From assembly GCA_017857255.1 (NCBI GenBank), contig JAFMDL010000002.1, forward strand, positions 1 through 64,000: 64,000 nt of DNA, in the 5' to 3' direction. Below, piece after piece: positions 54,634 through 64,000 of this stretch; position 1 is the first letter of the stretch, and each line of letters starts with the position of its first letter. The DNA is from Puniceicoccaceae bacterium. Its GTDB lineage: Bacteria > Verrucomicrobiota > Verrucomicrobiia > Opitutales > Coraliomargaritaceae. Made by a program: the position numbers and the translations under genes. The notes under the pieces were generated by a model. It saw only the letters and a program-made list of their open reading frames with translations. It had not been told where the DNA came from and searched no databases.

Positions 54634-55104
54634 ATGCGCATACCTACTATAACCACATTTTTAGCATTTACTGGGACATGTCTGTCTGCACTGCTACTTT
54701 TAACTAGCTGTTCTTGGAAATCAGCCCCTGAAGCGGGTCTCGACGATTTGTCTATACGCTTTCAAGCGGCCAACCAAGCCCTGAGTATTGAGCCTATGCT
54801 CGCGCTCTACTGCCTAACGGGCTGCGATACCTTAATGACCTCTCGCCTGAAAGGGGCACTGGCTTACGAGCTAGGCCTGCCGATCGGCAAGATCCAGTTT
54901 GAAGGACTCTCTGGCGCCGCTGAAGAGACCATCGAATTCAGCTACAATGGCATCGCGTATGGGCCCAGCCTTGAACCTCGCTACCGGATGCGAGTGATCT
55001 ATGATGTCGAAGATGGCTTCACCAGTATCTTCACCGTGGGGCAAAATAATCACGGCGAATGGCAGATCATCTGCGCAAAACCGAAACCACCCTTGAAATA
55101 TTAG
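54634..55104 (+). CDS. Predicted lipoprotein of unknown function
   Basis: This 156-residue protein has a lipoprotein signal: a hydrophobic ALLLLTSC segment with the lipobox LTSC, Cys ~26. The mature region has one short, possibly helical part and a beta-rich end (YRMRVIYDVEDGFTSIFTVG). I do not recognise a family. It stands between the AmaP-like gene (259-base gap, no other gene seen) and the glutaredoxin gene. Confidence 0.6.
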   Translation: MRIPTITTFLAFTGTCLSALLLLTSCSWKSAPEAGLDDLSIRFQAANQALSIEPMLALYCLTGCDTLMTSRLKGALAYELGLPIGKIQFEGLSGAAEETIEFSYNGIAYGPSLEPRYRMRVIYDVEDGFTSIFTVGQNNHGEWQIICAKPKPPLKY

Positions 55105-55176
55105 TAGCACAGTTATCCACGCGCAAAGCAATCCGCGGAGTTGACAAGCAGAATAATTGGCAACAATTAGTGAGCT

Positions 55177-55512
55177 ATGAAGATTATCGCATACTTAAAA
55201 CCGACCTGTGGCTGGAGCATGGGCGTCCGCGCTATCATGAAGAAGCATGGCCTAGAATTCGAAGACCGTGATATCATCAATAATGCGGATCAATACGCTG
55301 AAATGGTCGAAAAATCAGGCCAGCCACTCTCTCCATGTGTCGAAATCGACGGTCATATGCTTGCTGACGTGAGTGGAGATGAAGTCGAAGCTTTCATGCT
55401 CAAAGAAGGCCTTGTCGCTGAAACTTCGACTGTTGCTGATGCTCCGACCAATGCTGCCTGCACCGATGAAGAGCACGAGGCGATGCGTTCTAAAACGGTT
55501 CGCTTTTTTTAG
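55177..55512 (+). CDS. Glutaredoxin-like protein with CGWS active site
   Basis: This 111-residue thioredoxin-fold protein has its active site at Cys11 (PTCGWSMGV), where the usual second Cys is replaced by Ser; it is monothiol-like. SPCVEIDGHMLADVSGDEVEAF has the conserved cis-Pro region (SPCVEIDG). A C-terminal extension of about 25 residues follows (CTDEEHEAMRSKTVRFF). It could reduce glutathionylated or Fe-S substrates; the partner is unknown. A 256-base gap with no gene separates it from gltB. Confidence 0.8.
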   Translation: MKIIAYLKPTCGWSMGVRAIMKKHGLEFEDRDIINNADQYAEMVEKSGQPLSPCVEIDGHMLADVSGDEVEAFMLKEGLVAETSTVADAPTNAACTDEEHEAMRSKTVRFF

Positions 55513-55728
55513 TCACACCAGCGAACGCCCCCTAAATAGGGCGATGCTCAGAAAACTTGGCTTAGCTGTTTTTTCTGGCATTAAAAACAGTTAGACGACT
55601 GCATATGAGCAAGTTCATATGCATGGGGAGTCATTTTCTCTAGACAGACCCACATCAATTACTACTTTCTCCGTTCCTTTTGGCTCTGCCCAATAAGCAT
55701 TTTTTTACTCAAGACGCGCTCGCACCGC

Positions 55729-55755
55729 TTGAAGACTACACTTTTTTAATATAAT
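55729..55755 (+). promoter_or_regulatory. Candidate gltB promoter
   Basis: TTGAAG (55729-55734) and TATAAT (55750-55755) are separated by 15 bases, slightly short of the optimum. The predicted start is near 55762, giving a very short leader to the ATG at 55769. Confidence 0.35.
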
Positions 55756-55768
55756 ACTCAATCTAGAC

Positions 55769-58700
55769 ATGGATAAGACAACACTTCAGCCCAAGGCACA
55801 GGGTCTCTACGATCCTCAACATGAACATGAAAACTGCGGCATCGGCCTTATCGTCGATATGAAAGGTCGCAAATCCCATGACATCGTCAAGGGTGCGCTG
55901 GAGATCTGCGTGAATCTGGATCACCGCGGTGGTTGTGGTTGCGATCCGATCACGGGAGATGGTGCGGGTATCTTTATCCAGTTACCGCACAACTTTTTTA
56001 AGAGCGTCTGCCAGGCAGAATGCGGATTCGATGTCCCTGCAGAAGGCGACTATGGGGTCGGCTTCGTTTTCCTTTCTCGCGACAACGAAGAGCGCAAGAA
56101 CGAAGAAACCATTATCGAAGAAATTATCTCCGAAGAGGGTCTCAGCCTTATCGGCTGGCGCGACGTGCCTGTCCGCAGTGAGATCCTCGGCAATGCGTCA
56201 AAAGCTTGCGAGCCGGTCATGCGTCAATTCTTCGTTGGCCGTGGCGAAGTATCAGCGGGCCTCGAGCTCGAGCGTAAACTTTACATTGTGCGTCGCTTGG
56301 CCACACATCGCATCCGCTACAGCGGTACTGATGAGGAAGCGCTCTTTTACATCAGCTCGCTTTCTAGCCGCACAATGACCTACAAGGGTATGCTCACTAC
56401 AGAGCAGCTCGAGCAATACTTCCCGGACCTCTCAAACGAGGCAATGGACTCTGCACTCGCGCTCACTCACTCGCGTTTCTCAACCAACACATTTCCCAGC
56501 TGGCCTCGCGCACAACCGTTTCGCTACCTATGCCATAATGGCGAAATCAACACGGTTCGCGGCAATGAAAACTGGCTATACGCTCGCCAAATGCAGCTCG
56601 CTAGCGAGGTTTTCGGTGACGATCTTAAGAAATTACTGCCAATCATTCGCGAAGATGGCTCTGACTCGCAGAAGTTCGATAACTGCTTAGAGTTCCTCGT
56701 CCTTTCTGGCCGAACCCTTGCACACGCGATGATGATGATGATTCCCGAGCCTTGGGAACGTCACAAAAACATGCCTGACTTCAAGAAGGAGTTCTACGAA
56801 TTCCACGCCTGCATGATGGAGCCTTGGGATGGTCCAGCATCTATGGCGTTCTCAGATGGCGTCCAAGTCGGCGCGACACTCGACCGCAACGGTCTGCGCC
56901 CATCCCGCTATTATGTCACATCCGATGACAAGGTCATTCTCGCATCCGAAGTCGGCGTCCTCGCTGGCATTGAACCAAAGAACGTGGTCAAGAAAGGTCG
57001 TCTCGAGCCAGGCCGCATGTTCCTGATCGACATGGAAGCAGGCTGTATCATCGAAGATGGTAAAGTTAAAGAAGAAGTCTCCAAGCAAGCTCCATACGGC
57101 AAGTGGCTCGAAGAGAACCTAGTCAAGTCTGAGGATCTTCCAGAGCCAGAGGCACTCATTGCTGATAATTACGAAGACATCGAAACACGTCAAAAAGCAT
57201 TTGGCTATACCTTTGAAGACGCCCGCTTCATCCTCGGGCCCAGTGCAGAGGCTGGCAAACAGCCCCTCGGCTCGATGGGTAACGACGCGCCACTGGCGGT
57301 CCTCTCCGATCAGTCGCAGACGATGTATAATTACTTCAAGCAGCTGTTCGCGCAGGTAACCAATCCGCCGATTGACCCAATCCGTGAAGAGCTGGTCACT
57401 GCCAGCGTCACATTCATCGGCTCCGAGGGCGACATCACGCGCCCAGGCCCAGACAGCTGCCGTTTGGTCAAGTTCGAGTCGCCTCTCATTGACGACAAGC
57501 AACTTGCGCAGCTCAAAAGTATCAAGCTTGCTGGCTTCAAGTCTGCCAAGCTACCAATCACCTTCGAAGCTGCAGTTGGCGGCCTCGCTGAAGGTCATAA
57601 TAGTATCTCCGAGCCTTCCATCTCAGGTAAAGGGCTCGAAGCCGCGCTTGAGAAACTGTTCGAAAATGCCGATGCCGCCGTTAACGATGGTGTCAATATT
57701 CTCGTCCTTTCGGATCGCAAGATTGGGCCTAAAAAAGCACCCATCCCTGCATTGCTAGCAGTCGCCGGCCTACACCACCACTTGATCCGCAAAGGCACAC
57801 GCACACGTGTCTCAATCGTGCTGGAGTCAGGTGAGCCACGTGAAGTGCACCACTTTGCACTCCTACTTGGCTACGGCGCAGATGCGGTCAACCCATACCT
57901 CGCCCTGGAATCCGTTCGCTATATGATTGATCGTGGTGACCTCGACCTCACTGCGGAAAAGGCCACTTCCAACTTCCTGAAGGCCAACCTCAATGGCGTG
58001 ATTAAAACCATGTCAAAGATGGGCATCTCCACCGTAGCATCCTACCGCGGAGCACAAATCTTCGAAGCGATCGGCCTCAACCGAAACGTTATCGACAAAT
58101 ATTTCACCAAGACGGCATCGCGTATCGAAGGCATTGGCCTGAGCACCATCGCCAAGGAAGCCGGTATGCGCCACTCCAGTGCATTCGGTCTGCGAAGCGA
58201 TGAGAAGGCTGCGGCCCTCGACCCTGGTGGTATTTATCAGTGGCGTGCAGGTGGCGAACGTCACCTCTTCAGCCCAATGACGATTCATAAACTGCAGCTC
58301 GCAACGAGCCAAGGCAGTCAATCTGTATTCAAAGAATACTCGGACATCGTCAACGATCAGTCCAAAGAGATGTTCACTCTGCGTGGCTTAATGGACTTCA
58401 AGGTCGATCCATCTAAATCGATCCCGATCGAAGAAGTTGAATCTGCAAAGGATATCTACAAGCGCTTCAAGACCGGTGCCATGTCCTATGGTTCGATCTC
58501 AAAAGAAGCCCACGAAGCTCTCGCGATCGCGATGAACCGTCTCGGCGGTAAGTCGAACACCGGTGAAGGTGGCGAAGATCCCGATCGCTTCACTCCCGAT
58601 GAAAATGGTGACAGCCGTCGATCAGCGATCAAGCAGGTCGCTTCGGGTCGCTTTGGTGTGACGAGTAACTACTTAGTCAACTCCGACGAAATTCAAATCA

Positions 58701-60415
58701 AGATCGTGCAAGGCGCAAAGCCCGGCGAAGGTGGTGAGCTACCCGGCCACAAAGTGCTACCGCAGATCGCGAAAACACGTGGCACCACACCGGGAGTGGG
58801 CTTGATCTCACCGCCTCCACACCACGACATTTACTCGATTGAGGATTTGGCGGAGTTGATCCATGACCTCAAGAACTCGAACCTGCACGCTCGTGTCAAC
58901 GTGAAGCTCGTTTCCGAAGTCGGCGTGGGCACCATTGCCGCTGGTGTTGCGAAAGCAAAGGCAGACGTAATTCTCGTCTCTGGCTATGACGGCGGTACCG
59001 GCGCCTCGCCCCGCTCATCAATCCAGCACGCTGGTGCGCCATGGGAGCTCGGCTTAGCTGAAACCAACCAAACCTTGTTACTGAACGATCTGCGCTCGCG
59101 CGTCGTCCTTGAAACGGACGGACAACTCAAGACAGGCCGCGACGTCGCCATCGCATGTATGCTCGGCGCTGAAGAGTTCGGCTTCGCCACTGCACCGCTG
59201 GTTACGCTTGGTTGCTTGATGATGCGAGTGTGCCATAAAAACACTTGCCCCGTTGGTATCGCCACTCAAAACCTAGAGCTTCGTAAGAAGTTCAAGGGCG
59301 GCGCCGATGCTGTTGTTAATTTCATGACGTATGTTGCTGAAGAGCTGCGCGAACTGATGGCTGAGCTTGGCTTCCGGACGATCAATGAGATGGTTGGCCG
59401 TGTTGATAAGCTCGAGATGAGTAGCGCGATCGACCACTGGAAAGCCAAGGGTCTGGACTACAGTAAAATCCTGTACCGTCCTGAAGTTGGCCCTGAAGTC
59501 GGCACTTATTGCACCATGAAGCAGGATCACTTGCTCGACAAATCACTCGACATCACCGAAATCCTTAAGCAAGCACAGCCTGCAATCGACCACGGTACTC
59601 CAGTCGAAATCCATCTGCCCATCATCAACACTAACCGTGTGGTGGGCACCATCACCGGTGCCGAGATCTCTCGTAAGCATGGCGCCGATGGCCTGCCGGA
59701 AGACACCGTCAAGGTCAACATCCACGGCTCTGCCGGTCAGTCCCTTGGTGCATTCTGCCCGAAGGGTATGACGTTTACCGTGACAGGCGATACCAACGAC
59801 TATCTAGGTAAGGGGCTCTCTGGTGCGAAAATCATCGTTCGCCCAGATCCAGAGTCTCCATTCGTCGCACACGAAAATATCATCACCGGTAATGTTTGCT
59901 TCTATGGCGCGACCATGGGTGAAGCCTACATCGCAGGTATGGCCGGTGAGCGCTTCTGTGTACGTAACTCAGGTGCTGAAGCCGTGATCGAAGGTCTCGG
60001 CGACCACGCGCTGGAATACATGACTGGCGGCATGGTGATCAACCTAGGCACCACAGGACGTAACCTCGGTGCTGGTATGTCTGGCGGTGTCGCTTACATT
60101 TACGATGAATCTGGCGACTTTGTACAACACAGCCTGAACCCAGACATGGTCAACGTCTACCAACTCATCGAGTGTGACGACGAAGACCTCGCATTAGTGA
60201 AGGGTAAGCTCGAGAAACACGTCCAGTACACTGGATCCGCCCGCGGCCAAGCAATTCTCGACGGCTGGCCTGACACTGCCGGCAAGTTCCTCAAGATTCT
60301 GCCACAAGATTACGAACGCGTACTTCAAGCGGTTAAACGCGCTGAAGCCTCGGGCCTCGCCGGCGATGAAGCCATCCAAGCCGCATTCGAAGAAAACGTC
60401 GCAGCGGGACACTAG
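55769..60415 (+). CDS. gltB: Glutamate synthase large subunit
   Basis: GltB makes glutamate from glutamine and 2-oxoglutarate with GltD. The 1548-residue product has Cys23 (ENCGIGLI), which becomes the N-terminal nucleophile after removal of the leader. The glutaminase domain reaches ~430, and the FMN-binding synthase domain follows, with the 3Fe-4S cysteines in [15 protein letters not shown]. The C-terminal beta-helix starts after ~1240. The length matches the bacterial alpha subunit. A 160-base spacer with pyrimidine-rich repeats separates it from gltD. Confidence 0.98.
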   Translation: MDKTTLQPKAQGLYDPQHEHENCGIGLIVDMKGRKSHDIVKGALEICVNLDHRGGCGCDPITGDGAGIFIQLPHNFFKSVCQAECGFDVPAEGDYGVGFVFLSRDNEERKNEETIIEEIISEEGLSLIGWRDVPVRSEILGNASKACEPVMRQFFVGRGEVSAGLELERKLYIVRRLATHRIRYSGTDEEALFYISSLSSRTMTYKGMLTTEQLEQYFPDLSNEAMDSALALTHSRFSTNTFPSWPRAQPFRYLCHNGEINTVRGNENWLYARQMQLASEVFGDDLKKLLPIIREDGSDSQKFDNCLEFLVLSGRTLAHAMMMMIPEPWERHKNMPDFKKEFYEFHACMMEPWDGPASMAFSDGVQVGATLDRNGLRPSRYYVTSDDKVILASEVGVLAGIEPKNVVKKGRLEPGRMFLIDMEAGCIIEDGKVKEEVSKQAPYGKWLEENLVKSEDLPEPEALIADNYEDIETRQKAFGYTFEDARFILGPSAEAGKQPLGSMGNDAPLAVLSDQSQTMYNYFKQLFAQVTNPPIDPIREELVTASVTFIGSEGDITRPGPDSCRLVKFESPLIDDKQLAQLKSIKLAGFKSAKLPITFEAAVGGLAEGHNSISEPSISGKGLEAALEKLFENADAAVNDGVNILVLSDRKIGPKKAPIPALLAVAGLHHHLIRKGTRTRVSIVLESGEPREVHHFALLLGYGADAVNPYLALESVRYMIDRGDLDLTAEKATSNFLKANLNGVIKTMSKMGISTVASYRGAQIFEAIGLNRNVIDKYFTKTASRIEGIGLSTIAKEAGMRHSSAFGLRSDEKAAALDPGGIYQWRAGGERHLFSPMTIHKLQLATSQGSQSVFKEYSDIVNDQSKEMFTLRGLMDFKVDPSKSIPIEEVESAKDIYKRFKTGAMSYGSISKEAHEALAIAMNRLGGKSNTGEGGEDPDRFTPDENGDSRRSAIKQVASGRFGVTSNYLVNSDEIQIKIVQGAKPGEGGELPGHKVLPQIAKTRGTTPGVGLISPPPHHDIYSIEDLAELIHDLKNSNLHARVNVKLVSEVGVGTIAAGVAKAKADVILVSGYDGGTGASPRSSIQHAGAPWELGLAETNQTLLLNDLRSRVVLETDGQLKTGRDVAIACMLGAEEFGFATAPLVTLGCLMMRVCHKNTCPVGIATQNLELRKKFKGGADAVVNFMTYVAEELRELMAELGFRTINEMVGRVDKLEMSSAIDHWKAKGLDYSKILYRPEVGPEVGTYCTMKQDHLLDKSLDITEILKQAQPAIDHGTPVEIHLPIINTNRVVGTITGAEISRKHGADGLPEDTVKVNIHGSAGQSLGAFCPKGMTFTVTGDTNDYLGKGLSGAKIIVRPDPESPFVAHENIITGNVCFYGATMGEAYIAGMAGERFCVRNSGAEAVIEGLGDHALEYMTGGMVINLGTTGRNLGAGMSGGVAYIYDESGDFVQHSLNPDMVNVYQLIECDDEDLALVKGKLEKHVQYTGSARGQAILDGWPDTAGKFLKILPQDYERVLQAVKRAEASGLAGDEAIQAAFEENVAAGH

Positions 60416-60456
60416 TCGTGTAGCGATTATGGTGAGAAGAGTATGAAAGTAGAACC

Positions 60457-60570
60457 GTGAGAAGGTAAATGAGTTTAATTCGAACCTTTCAACTTTCAAA
60501 CCTTCCGACCTTCTCACCTTCCAACTTTTATAAACCTTCACACTTTATACTTTAACACCTTCACACTTTT
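60457..60570. repeat. Pyrimidine-rich iterated repeats in the gltB-gltD spacer
   Basis: ACCTTC/ACCTTCACACTTT-type units repeat loosely between 60484 and 60570. An exact 10-base inverted pair, GTGAGAAGGT (60457-60466) and ACCTTCTCAC (60508-60517), could form a stem. This is not a CRISPR array: the units are short and irregular, and there are no spacers. Confidence 0.6.
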
Positions 60571-60575
60571 TTACT

Positions 60576-62063
<1,488 letters not shown>

Positions 62064-62086
62064 GCAACACCTTCAAATCAACTTTC

Positions 62087-62120
62087 AAAAGCCGCGTCAT
62101 GGATCGATGCGGCTTTTTTT
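62087..62120 (+). terminator. Intrinsic terminator after gltD
   Basis: AAAAGCCGC and GCGGCTTTT form a 9-bp stem, followed by a T7 run. It lies 24 bases after the gltD stop and ends the gltB-gltD operon. Confidence 0.9.
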
Positions 62121-62172
62121 GTGCCTGGCACCCACTCTCCCGGTACTCCAATGGCACCGACCCATTCCTTGT

Positions 62173-62200
62173 TTGATTTTGCTAAGGTGCATATTATAAT
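62173..62200 (+). promoter_or_regulatory. Promoter with very short leader upstream of the BI-1-like gene
   Basis: TTGATT (62173-62178), a 16-base spacer and TATAAT (62195-62200) form a good sigma-70-like promoter. The predicted start near 62207 is only about 3 bases before the ATG at 62210, so the mRNA may be leaderless. Confidence 0.5.
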
Positions 62201-62209
62201 CCTGCAAAT

Positions 62210-62878
62210 ATGAATACCAGCAACGTATTTAATCGGACTGAATATAATTCTCATGGTCGGCCGCTCAGCGGTGGTATCTACAACCTAATCATCGGGCTTA
62301 CGCTCTGTTGGGGATTTTGGGTCAATGCGGTGATGGTTAAAAACATTCCAGTCGAAACCATCGCAGCAGTTCATCCCATTGTATTTCTTGTGGGCTATCT
62401 TGCCAGCTGCTTCTTCGGAGTCATGCTCTTCTCCAAATCGGATAATCCAGTAATCAGCTTCTTGGGGTATAATTTCGTGGTCGTGCCGTTCGGATTTATT
62501 ATTAACCTTGTTGTCGGACGCTATGATACTGCGCTGGTCTACGAGGCGATACGCATCACAGGCATAGTCACATTCACCATGATGGTACTGGGCTCTCTAT
62601 TCCCTGTATTCTTCCAACGAATACACAGGGCCTTGGGATTCGCCCTCATTACCGTGATCATCATCGAATTAGTTGAAATATTCATTTTTGGGATTCATCA
62701 CGGTATCATTGACTGGATCGTAGTCATTATCTTTTGCGGCTACATCGGTTATGATTGGGGTCGCGCCAATGCCATCCCAAAAACCGTGGACAATGCGATC
62801 GATTCGGCCGCAGCGCTCTACATGGATATTATCAACCTCTTCCTCAGAATATTGCGGATACTGGGTCGCCGTAATTAA
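62210..62878 (+). CDS. Bax inhibitor-1-like membrane protein
   Basis: The 222-residue protein has seven hydrophobic segments in the BI-1/YccA pattern. The C-terminal signature is IGYDWGRANAIPKTVDNAID, then ALYMDIINLFLRILRILGRR. In bacteria the family is linked to ion leak and membrane quality control; the exact role here is unknown. The gene has its own promoter after the gltD terminator. Confidence 0.85.
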   Translation: MNTSNVFNRTEYNSHGRPLSGGIYNLIIGLTLCWGFWVNAVMVKNIPVETIAAVHPIVFLVGYLASCFFGVMLFSKSDNPVISFLGYNFVVVPFGFIINLVVGRYDTALVYEAIRITGIVTFTMMVLGSLFPVFFQRIHRALGFALITVIIIELVEIFIFGIHHGIIDWIVVIIFCGYIGYDWGRANAIPKTVDNAIDSAAALYMDIINLFLRILRILGRRN

Positions 62879-62975
62879 AACGATTCAACGTGTTTATCTA
62901 AAAACGACCCACTATGCTTTCACCCAAAAACTGATTGAGAGTTGACTTAATAAGCAATTCTAGCCGTTTAGAAGC

Positions 62976-63575
62976 ATGAATATCGTATGCCTTGACCTGG
63001 AGGGAGTACTCATCCCAGAAATCTGGATTGCCTTCGCGGAAAAAACCGGGATCGAGGCACTGAAACGCACCACTCGCGATGAACCCTGCTATGATACACT
63101 CATGCGCTATCGCTTGGACATATTGGATAAAGAAGGCTTTAAGCTCGCCGATATCGAAGAAGTGATCGGCACCCTCGATCCGCTTCCGGGCGCTAAAGAG
63201 TTTGTCCAATGGGTTACTGCACAAACACGGCTGGTGATTCTCTCTGATACATTCAGCCAATTCGCAGGTCCGTTGATGGCAAAACTCGGCAACCCGACCC
63301 TATTCTGTCATGACCTTGTCATCGACGACAACGGCCGCATCGCCGACTACAAGCTGCGCCTGCCCGACCACAAGCGCAAGGCCGTGGAAGCCTTCCGTGC
63401 GCTCAATTTTGATACCATTGCCGCAGGCGACTCCTACAACGATTTATCGATGATCGATTGCGCAGACGATGGACTCCTTTTCTGCCCGCCCGAACGTCTC
63501 ACTACCGAGCGACCGGAGCTCCCTGTTGCCCGCAATCACACAGAGCTACGGGCGATCATCGCAGCCAAGCTTTAA
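62976..63575 (+). CDS. thrH: ThrH-type phosphoserine phosphatase/homoserine phosphotransferase
   Basis: The 199-residue HAD enzyme matches Pseudomonas ThrH: CLDLEGVLIPEIWIAFAEKTG, with DLE where most HAD phosphatases have DxD; LSDTFSQF as motif II; and GDSYNDLSM as motif IV. ThrH dephosphorylates phosphoserine and can transfer the phosphate to homoserine. It would serve serine/threonine metabolism in the cytoplasm. Confidence 0.94.
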   Translation: MNIVCLDLEGVLIPEIWIAFAEKTGIEALKRTTRDEPCYDTLMRYRLDILDKEGFKLADIEEVIGTLDPLPGAKEFVQWVTAQTRLVILSDTFSQFAGPLMAKLGNPTLFCHDLVIDDNGRIADYKLRLPDHKRKAVEAFRALNFDTIAAGDSYNDLSMIDCADDGLLFCPPERLTTERPELPVARNHTELRAIIAAKL

Positions 63576-63614
63576 GCTCTGGCTCTACACATCCACCACC
63601 AATCCTTAACTCAC

Positions 63615-63914
63615 ATGCTCGTACACACAGTCTGCTTCTGGCTCAAAAAAACACTTGATGGTGACAAATTCACTGATTTTCGAATTGGCCTTGAGACACT
63701 CAAAAACATCGAGTCCGCTGAAGCGGTCTATATTGGCAGTCCGGCAGCCACCGCTGAACGGGCTGCGATCGATACCAGCTATGATTTTTGCCTGACCGTT
63801 GTTGTCAAAGACGTCGCAGCGCACGATGCATATCAAGTCGACCCACGCCACACCAACTTCATTAATCAATACAAAGATTACTGGAAGAAGGTCAAAATCT
63901 ACGACGCAGATTAG
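63615..63914 (+). CDS. Dabb (stress-responsive alpha/beta-barrel) protein
   Basis: This 99-residue protein carries the Dabb domain: an N-terminal VHTVCFWLK strand, a central YDFCLTVVVKD strand, and the C-terminal HTNFINQYKDYWKKVKIYDAD. Family members are dimeric barrels with varied small-molecule roles. The substrate is unknown. It follows thrH by 39 bases. Confidence 0.88.
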   Translation: MLVHTVCFWLKKTLDGDKFTDFRIGLETLKNIESAEAVYIGSPAATAERAAIDTSYDFCLTVVVKDVAAHDAYQVDPRHTNFINQYKDYWKKVKIYDAD

Positions 63915-63946
63915 TTTATCTTAGCTGCTAAAGCTGATTAAAGCGT

Positions 63947-64000
63947 ATGCTTGAATCTTTTTGGAATCAGTTACTCGCGACCAGCGGGATCGAATGGCTG
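63947..64000 (+). CDS. Start of an unidentified gene, cut by the window edge
   Basis: An ATG at 63947 opens a frame to the end of the window and encodes 18 residues (MLESFWNQLLATSGIEWL). This is too short to identify. A PnuC-like transporter would be compatible with the start but cannot be supported. Confidence 0.4.
   Translation, partial: MLESFWNQLLATSGIEWL

Noticed and set aside
60480-60575. CRISPR-like array
   Set aside because: The repeats are short, irregular and pyrimidine-rich; there are no unique spacers of constant length and no cas genes.

Overview
The window looks like chromosomal DNA of a marine Verrucomicrobiota bacterium of the Opitutia/Puniceicoccales type (Coraliomargarita- or Lentimonas-like). 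This is inferred from gene content: formylglycine sulfatases with large accessory domains, a GH10 xylanase and a GH52 beta-xylosidase, secreted enzymes that share a calcium-loop plus FxRLR C-terminal module, an SHD1-like protein, and weak Shine-Dalgarno sites. There is no rRNA, tRNA, CRISPR array, transposase or phage gene, so most of the window is ordinary chromosome with a polysaccharide-degradation end and a surface-glycan/acyl segment.

Bases 1-10,400 (all minus strand) form a polysaccharide-utilisation region: two sulfatases (one cut by the window edge), a cytoplasmic GH52 beta-xylosidase and a secreted GH10 endoxylanase. The promoter region and first ~90 codons of the GH52 gene are duplicated, without a single indel, upstream of the xylanase gene. 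The copy is broken as a gene but may bring the xylanase under the same control.

Bases 10,400-26,200 carry a two-component sodium:solute symporter, lysA, yaaA, a DUF4870 protein, a TolC/MacA/ABC-type tripartite efflux operon, a sugar-nucleotide pyrophosphorylase, a DUF4126 protein, and divergent gcvP (one-chain fusion) and gcvT. Bases 26,200-32,000 hold an ECF sigma factor, a putative membrane anti-sigma protein and an HtrA-like protein that has lost all three catalytic residues. Divergent to them is a ketosynthase, ACP and CrtI-like FAD oxidoreductase set, interrupted by a terminator and a REP-type inverted repeat.

Bases 32,000-37,000 hold a housekeeping operon (kdsB, trpB, trpG/pabA, nrdR, an unknown gene, a HIT protein), a rhodanese and an SHD1-like secreted protein. 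Next are PEP carboxylase, a CHASE2 adenylate cyclase, a FecR-like periplasmic protein, a polymerase/ligase with TPRs and an orphan EpsI-like protein. Bases 45,987-51,149 form a compact seven-gene operon (two ACPs, two SDR reductases, a KASIII-like enzyme, an acyl-activating ligase and a NeuD/PglD-like acyltransferase) that could make and transfer an unusual short acyl group, probably to a surface sugar.

The last part (plus strand) has accB-accC followed by Asp23 and AmaP-like genes, a lipoprotein, a monothiol-type glutaredoxin, gltB-gltD, a Bax-inhibitor-1-like membrane protein, thrH, a Dabb-domain protein and the start of another gene. All functional calls come from reading motifs and family resemblance by eye; no database search was run.
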